Shown here in pieces: positions 58,151 to 64,000 of a DNA stretch of 64,000 bases (its first letter is position 1; each line of letters opens with the position of its first letter). Origin of the DNA: Artocarpus heterophyllus (taxonomy: Eukaryota; Streptophyta; Magnoliopsida; Rosales; Moraceae); contig CM046348.1 of assembly GCA_025403435.1 (NCBI GenBank), forward strand, positions 21,449,899-21,513,898. The letters are read 5' to 3'. Below the pieces are notes generated by a model. It saw nothing but the letters and a program-made list of their open reading frames with translations. It was not told the DNA's origin and made no database searches. Made by a program: the position numbers and the translations under genes.

Positions 58151-59703
58151 CGTGTAACCTTAAAGACACATGAACATCTTGCATTATTAACGTGGCTACT
58201 GTACAAATTGACATAGGAAGCACTGGCTCAATTAATGAAGCTACACACACATTTCTTTTTTGTAGATACATACAACAATTTATGGACAAATAAATGAACA
58301 ATTTATGGACAAATAAATGAAAATGAAATAAGTTGTTTTCTAGGAATCTTATGGCCAGGTTTATTATCGCTTAGTAATTGTTTGGATAAATTTTTTTCCT
58401 CAACTTTTGTAACTATGTCATTTTGTCTTGTAAACTTAAAACTGGTATGTATACTATTCAAACTTTAGAACGTTAAATAAATGTCCTTTGAACTTTAAAA
58501 ATATTAGCAAAAATACACCTTTTTGTTACATTCTGTCCATTAAATTTATTTTTATCTCAAAACTTTAGTAACTGTGTTATCTTATTTCCTAAACTTCAAA
58601 AACTACTATGCATAAGGGGGTGTTGTTCTAGAAAAAGGTCTCAGAATCAAGTTGATTTGATTCCATTGGCACCAAACAGGCATTCGGGCTATTATGAACA
58701 CTCGAAGTCCGATAAATTGGCCAGTCCATGAAACAAACAGGGATGCTGGTTTGTCGTCAGGTTATGGAGATCCTAGCGATGATGATGCAAGGTCAGAATC
58801 GCAAAGGTCAACTCACAAGTCAGGAAACACCACACTGGTTTGTCGTCATTGAAGTCCATTATCGTCGAGATTCAATAAACCGTAGAGCGAGATTTTGTAG
58901 ATCATCAAATTCTGAACGTGATGGAGTGGGTGGTATCGAAGGACGTCCATCGGTGAAGTGGCTATGATGGGAGTGCAAATTGAGTTTTTTTTTTTTTTTT
59001 TTTAAGTGTATAGGATATTTTTGGGTTTTTAATTATATTCTAAGCAATTTATAAATTGCGCTAATTACTTTATATTTTAAATATTTTGCTATTTATTTTA
59101 TTGGTTTCTTAAAAGAAAAATACTATTCTTTTCCTTTTATCCTAAAAATTACGTGCAAGGCCCCCAAAATGCTTGAGATGGGCCTATGAAAGGGTCATGT
59201 AAATATAAAGTATATCATTTTTTTGGGGAAAATTTGCAAGAATGTTTTTACCTATATTTTTTTTAATAATTGTCTCAAATGTTTAAAACTTATCATATAA
59301 CTGAAAAATATTTTGATATAAGAGAGAAAAATAAAGAAAGGGTTGAGAGAGTGTTAAGATTTGTCTATGTGAATTGGTTAGAAAAAGATTTATTAAAAAC
59401 TCAATATAAATTATTTTGAAAAGATAATATAAGTAGTAGCATTACATAATTTTTTTAAACTTTTTTTAATGAGTAAACACATATTTTGAAAGTGTAACAT
59501 AACGTATAGTTTTCTCCTTTTTTCTCTTTTTGGTTCCTACTTTAGAATCCCTCTACTTTTTCCTTAACCGACTTTCCATCCGTGCACATCTATGCATTTT
59601 ACTAGTACAAGATCACATCTATACTTCAGTAGTTCATATGGGCCTCTGATGGATGCACGAAATTTTTGCATAAGAAACGCTTAAACGGTAACCTAAGAAG
59701 GCA
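58151..59703. other. Intergenic sequence upstream of the glycosyltransferase gene
   Basis: AT-rich. It has a 23-bp direct repeat in tandem (58274-58319), a poly-T run (58985-59004) and a GC-richer patch at 58640-58970 with short frames that I could not identify. No other gene is supported. Confidence 0.5.
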
Positions 59704-59711
59704 TATAAATA
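59704..59711 (+). promoter_or_regulatory. Probable TATA box of the GT47 gene
   Basis: TATAAATA, about 150 bp before the first ATG of the gene, in an AT-rich stretch. Confidence 0.5.
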
Positions 59712-60446
59712 TAACAATTAATTGGGAATTAATTAGTTTAACAGAGAGAAGTCGAGATTCTTCACTACACCTTAACTCTCACACATAACTAAATCCTTGA
59801 ACTTACAATCTTAACTTGACAAACCAACACCAATATTACTAAAGCTAGTATTTCTATGTTTATGATGAGAGAGAAGGAGAAGATGGAGTTCAACAGAAGC
59901 TCTCCAAACGTGGTTGTTTTTGCAACGGCTTCCTTGTTTCTAGTCTCTGCAATGCTTGTGTCAAAGGGTTATTACAAAGGAAAGTCATGGTTTATTATCC
60001 CCACAAGAACTCCAATGTTATGGACTAGGGTTACAAGTCCAGATTTTTCTTCACCGACATCTTCTTCATCCGTTGGTATTCGCCCCCTTTCCAATTTTGA
60101 CAAAAGATTTGGTTATTAATATAATTTACAATTTTGATCAATGTTCTTTGATTTTCTTTTTGTAGTTTTCTCTTTTTCACATTTGTTTTGTTGCGTTTTG
60201 ACTTGTTTATTTGTGAAGGGAAGAAAGAAGCAAAATGGGGTTTACAAATGTGGAAATGGGTTTCAATGAGGAGTCTATTTCTAGTAGAACAAAAAATGAG
60301 AAGCTGGATAAGCTTGAAGTTGATCTTGCCATAGCTAGAGCATTGATAAGAGAAGCAACAAAGAACGTGAACCAGACATATTCTCCTGATGATGCAGATT
60401 ATGTTCCACAAGGAGAAATTTACAGAAATGCTTATGCCTTCCATTG

Positions 60447-61137
60447 GTATTGAACTTCTTGTTCCAAGATTCTTCATCTTACCATCTTTATCCTGCTAAA
60501 AAATCAGTTACGTATGTTCATATTCTGGAGGAAATATCAAAGTAAAGAAAAGAAAGGGTATTTGGGTTTTGTGGGATTTTCTTGAGCAGCTTTGTCTCTT
60601 GAAGATGCACATTCTTTTGCACGTTTCTTCGCTGGTAACACAAAGTGAGAGTGTCGGTGCTCAAATGTACACACAGATTTAGGCTTCGCTTCCAATCCAT
60701 TTTCAAAGACCCAAGAAATCGACTTAACAAGGCGAGTTCATCTGAAAGGGGAAAATCTTGTTCTAGGGACAATGACTTTCACGCCTCAATTTTCCGTTCT
60801 TTTCACAGCTACCATAAAATCATTATTTTTTAAAGAACATGTGTGTTTTTTGTACCATAAGAAAAGACAATATAATTTAAAAAGGTATTAACCCATGTAA
60901 GTAAGATGGTATAGAAATCCTCAGGTCTCAGGTACTACAGTACTAACTAATTTGCAAATTGTAGCATGCAGAAAATTGTATGAAATATTTTGTATGGCTT
61001 CAAAAATTTTCAGCAAAGCATCGGTCAAGAAAATTTCTCCTGCAAGAATTAGTATAAAACAAAGAGAGATTTTGGAAGGAAATGGCTCAACATAGATTTT
61101 ATAAACTCTTGAGTTAGGCTTTATTTCAATCCTGCAG
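60447..61137 (+). other. Intron 2 of the GT47 gene
   Basis: The GTATTG donor splits the Trp codon after TTCCAT, and the pyrimidine-rich TTTCAATCCTGCAG acceptor ends at 61137. No element is recognised inside; an antisense frame at 60518-60772 has no recognisable similarity. Confidence 0.75.
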
Positions 61138-61551
61138 GAGTCATCTTTTAATGGAGAGAATGTTTAAGATATTTGTGTATGAAGAAGGAGAGCCACCAAT
61201 ATTTCACAATGGTCCTTGTAAGAGCATATACTCCATGGAAGGAATGTTCCCTAGCTTTATGGAAACTGAGACCCACTTCAGGACTTGGGATCCTGATGAC
61301 TCGTGTTTATTTCCTTCCATTCAGTGTGGCGATTATCATAAAATTTTATTCGATCCTATTGTTCGTGACAAAGCCATTCTTCAACGCACTGTTGTTGACT
61401 ATGCACAAACTATTTCTCACAAGTACCCTTACTGGAATAGAAGCCTTGGAGCTGACCATTTCATGCATTCTTGCCATGACTGGGTAATTTTCTATGCTAA
61501 TTTAGATAGTGGCTTATGACATGGTTTTTGCTTGGTCATTAATCAATATAC

Positions 61552-61581
61552 ATGCATACATACATACATATATATATATAT
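61552..61581. repeat. Microsatellite (ACAT)n(AT)n in intron 3
   Basis: CATACATACATAC followed by an AT run. Confidence 0.85.
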
Positions 61582-62513
61582 TGTTTTGCAGAATATTGTC
61601 AATTCCTCTGTTAATGAAATAGCAGTCTTGCTAATGTAATTTGTCCCCAACTCATAAGTCATGACTAGGAGTCTAGGGAGGGAACCTTAGCATATACATG
61701 TTTTTTAATTTCCAAGAAGTAGCCATACTCAAGGTCCTAGCCATACAAATCTTAATGAAGCTAACTATCCTATTTTTTTTCGTTTTTCACTAACCCCAAC
61801 TTTTATATTGCATTTTAAGTTATATTTTGAAAATGCCAATAGATTTTCACATCAATTGTTCTGCCAATAAAGATAGTCTTAAAAAAATAAATAAATAGAG
61901 GTGGAATGAGAGACTTGAGAGATGTTACATTTTAAGAGATTTTTGAAAATGAAAACTCCATAAAAAGAGAGGTACTTCTTCTAATAATTTAATTGTTTAG
62001 GGGATTTTAAAGTTTTACAATAAAAGACACCGCAGTTCATGGAATTTTAAAAAGTAATCCTTTCAATAGACGGAGCTATATTATATTGAGTGAGAGCGAG
62101 AGCAACTGCTCTTACTTAACTTTTAAAAATTTAATTTTATTCTTAACTCTTTCAAAAATGTCAACTAAATCATCATTTTATAAGAAAAATGTGCAAGTAT
62201 CATATAACTTTACCCAACTATCTCTATTTCATTATTCAAATTACCTTATTGAAAAGTTTTTATGGCTTGTCACTGAATCTTTTCTTTTCTCTTTGATGAT
62301 GATAGTTTCTAACTTCTAAAATCTTAGATCGTAAGGAACTTAGCAAGAAAGGGTAAAAATATATAGAAGACGTTTGAAAACTTAGTAAAATCAATACTTT
62401 AAAATTATAAATATTATAATATATAAAAGTTTTATATAATTAGGTACTTTGCTTCAAAAGCCAATATCATAACTACTTTTTTTATTTTTTATTTTCGGAT
62501 ATGTTCTTTTAAG

Positions 62514-63248
62514 TAGGGGTGAACAACGGATGGGTAGGCGGTTTTTGGGCGGGTGCGGGGTGGTTTTTTTAAGTGGCGGATTGGTGATTAACCAACCCAC
62601 AAACCGCCCATGGAGTGGCGGGCGGTTTCGGTTTGGGGGCGGGCGGTGCGGGCGGTGCGGGCGGGTTGGGCGGGTTGGGCGGGTTGGGTCTACACTAATG
62701 TACAAATATAATTTTTTGAGCTCTTTTTTATTAAAAAAAAGTGAAGAAAATTTGTAGAAAATATAAGACGATAATGTATGAAGCATTCTCAACAACAACC
62801 AAGTTTGACGCCTAAAGACAATAACCATATTCACAACAAATTAAGAAACATAATCATTCATTGCAACAAGAAACATCAACTATATATGAAGTGATGAACA
62901 AAGTCAAGAATTCTTGTTCTTCCATAAAACCTGTTCATTGGGTTCGAAAATAAAAGGATACTACAGATAAAATGATGAACAAAGTCAAATGTTCTTTTTC
63001 TTTTTAAAGAATGAGGAGTGAGAGAGGTTTAGATTATTATTATTATTTTTTTTTTTTAAGAATTAGGCGGGCCGGTTCGGGTTGAACCCGCCCCCTAAAA
63101 TTTAAAACCGTACCCGCCCGCCAACATATGTAGGCGGGCGGGTTGAACCCGTCAATGGGCGGGTTAAACTCGCATAGTCTTTTTTTTGGGCGGACGGACA
63201 GCGGTTGCAGGCGGCTGGCGGTTGCGGGACGGTTTTTGTTCACCCCTA
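62514..63248. mobile_element. Non-autonomous hAT-type element in intron 3
   Basis: 735 bp with terminal inverted repeats TAGGGGTGAACAA / TTGTTCACCCCTA and a perfect 8-bp duplication CTTTTAAG (62506-62513 and 63249-63256), the size used by hAT transposases. No transposase is coded. Subterminal regions are dense in GGCGGGTT on the left and AACCCGCC on the right, in inverted orientation, as expected for transposase-binding repeats. Its right end lies 37 bp before the exon 4 acceptor. Confidence 0.9.
62632..62690 (+). repeat. G-run tandem repeat in the hAT element (quadruplex-prone)
   Basis: Repeated GGGCGGTGC and GGGCGGGTT with more than eight runs of three or more G on the plus strand, the coding strand of the host gene. 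This satisfies the usual pattern for a G-quadruplex. Confidence 0.7.
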
Positions 63249-63942
63249 CTTTTAAGAGCAGAGCTTTACTGTGTTATTACTACAGGGGCCAAGAGCAACA
63301 TTGTACGTCCCATAGCTGTACTACAACTCGATAACAGTCCTCTGCAGCGCCAACACTTCCGAGCGCTTCAACCCCAAGAAAGAAGCTTCCCACCTCAAGA
63401 ATGGCCATACCTCCTCCCTCATCGGCGGCGCTCCTCTCTCTCACCGCAAAAACCTCGCCTTCTTCGCTGGCCACCGCCACGGCCGTATCCGCCTCGCTCT
63501 CTTCCACCAGTTGAAACACAAAGGAGACGCAGATCTCAGAGTCTACAAAACTCTCCCCAAACACATCTCCTATGACGAGATGATGAGGACGAGCAGGTTC
63601 TGCATTTGCCCTAGAGGCCACGAGGTCGCCAGCCCCCGTGTCGTCGAGGCCATCTTCGCCGAGTGCGTCCCTGTTTTGATCTCCCAGAGTTATGTTCTCC
63701 CCTTCAGCGATGTTCTGAATCGGGAATCATTCTCGGTTAGGGTTTCGGTGGAGGAAGTGCCGAGGTTGAAGGAGATCTTGTTGGGGATTTCAGACGATAT
63801 GTATGATAAATCGAGGAGGAATGTAAAACTGGTGCAGAGGCATTTCGTGTTGAATAATCTTCCGAAGAGATACCATGTTTTTCACATGATTCTTCGTTCG
63901 ATTTGGCTTAGGAGGTTGAATGTCAGAATCAAAGGGCAATGA

Positions 63943-64000
63943 ACTTTATTCTTTGTTCTTACTTTTGAAAAAAGAAAAAAGGGTTTCAACCTTATGATTT
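63943..64000 (+). other. 3' flank of the GT47 gene
   Basis: Start of the 3' UTR; nothing further seen. Confidence 0.4.

Larger units (their letters stand above)
59856..63942 (+). pseudogene. GT47 exostosin-family glycosyltransferase gene, four exons, with lesions
   Basis: Exons 59856-60075, 60219-60446, 61138-61483 and 63286-63942 join in phase through GT-AG introns. They encode a type II Golgi protein: a short N-tail, one membrane anchor (VVFATASLFLVSAMLV), a variable stem, then the exostosin domain (KIFVYEEGEPPIFHNGPCKSIY, KYPYWNRSLGADHF, CHDW, ASPRVVEAIFAECVPVLIS) and the usual C-terminal end (FHMILRSIWLRRLN). Relatives such as At5g03795 act in cell-wall glycan synthesis; the substrate is unknown. 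The start could equally be a later ATG at 59865, 59868 or 59886. Breaks: a 2-bp then a 1-bp loss in exon 3 put about 16 codons out of frame, and exon 4 has an in-frame TAG at 63313-63315. A 735-bp hAT element sits in intron 3. Probably a decaying gene. Confidence 0.85.

Noticed and set aside
60518..60772. 84-residue antisense frame in intron 2 of the GT47 gene
   Set aside because: No recognisable similarity or start context.

Overview
The window is nuclear DNA of a flowering plant, probably a eudicot; the species cannot be told from it. Two host genes sit at its edges. On the left (1-761) is the 3' end of a gene with the DUF2431 / BMT5-like rRNA methyltransferase fold. On the right (59856-63942) is a four-exon GT47 exostosin-type glycosyltransferase gene with several lesions. 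Almost everything between them is LTR retrotransposon, and nearly every base can be placed in one nested structure.

Nesting, read from LTR ends, target-site duplications (TSDs), primer-binding sites and polyprotein domains. Level 1: an old minus-strand Copia element, here called Copia-B, spans 1188-58150. Level 2, inside Copia-B: solo LTR S1 (2646-14828, TSD TAAGG); a plus-strand Gypsy of the Tat type, G1 (15588-28457, TSD CAACT); and a deleted minus-strand Copia, Copia-C (32355-57994, TSD GTTAT). Level 3: an intact minus-strand Copia-A (3944-13626, TSD GATTA) in S1; an LTR-like insertion S2 (16627-19744) in G1; and two chromodomain Gypsy elements of the Tekay/Del type in one LTR of Copia-C, G2 (32889-41934, minus, TSD CGCCA) and G3 (42037-54482, plus, TSD CTTGG). 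Removing all insertions leaves a Copia-B of about 6.3 kb, and removing that leaves the two host genes about 2.1 kb apart.

Coding state follows the nesting. Copia-A has one uninterrupted 1317-residue polyprotein and LTRs differing at about ten positions plus one array unit. G2 is full length apart from one in-frame TGA, with LTRs differing at about eight positions. G3 and G1 carry many stops. Copia-C has lost most of its reverse transcriptase. Copia-B is fragmentary.

The most unusual signal is noncoding. The LTRs of unrelated elements carry tandem arrays of short palindromes spaced about 21-22 bp, two turns of the helix. The motif TTCGGC-CT-GCCGAA occurs in Copia-A (LTR and leader), S2 and G2, which are different superfamilies. 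Copia-C has its own array built on GGCGCCTAGGCGCC with an exact 22-bp period, and G3 has a looser GTAC(n6)GTAC array. In Copia-A and Copia-C the array lies just upstream of a TATA box, and in Copia-A, Copia-C and G3 the two sister LTRs differ by whole array units. Both chromoviruses inserted into the Copia-C array, about 100 bp apart.

No rRNA gene, tRNA gene, CRISPR array or bacterial-type operon is visible.
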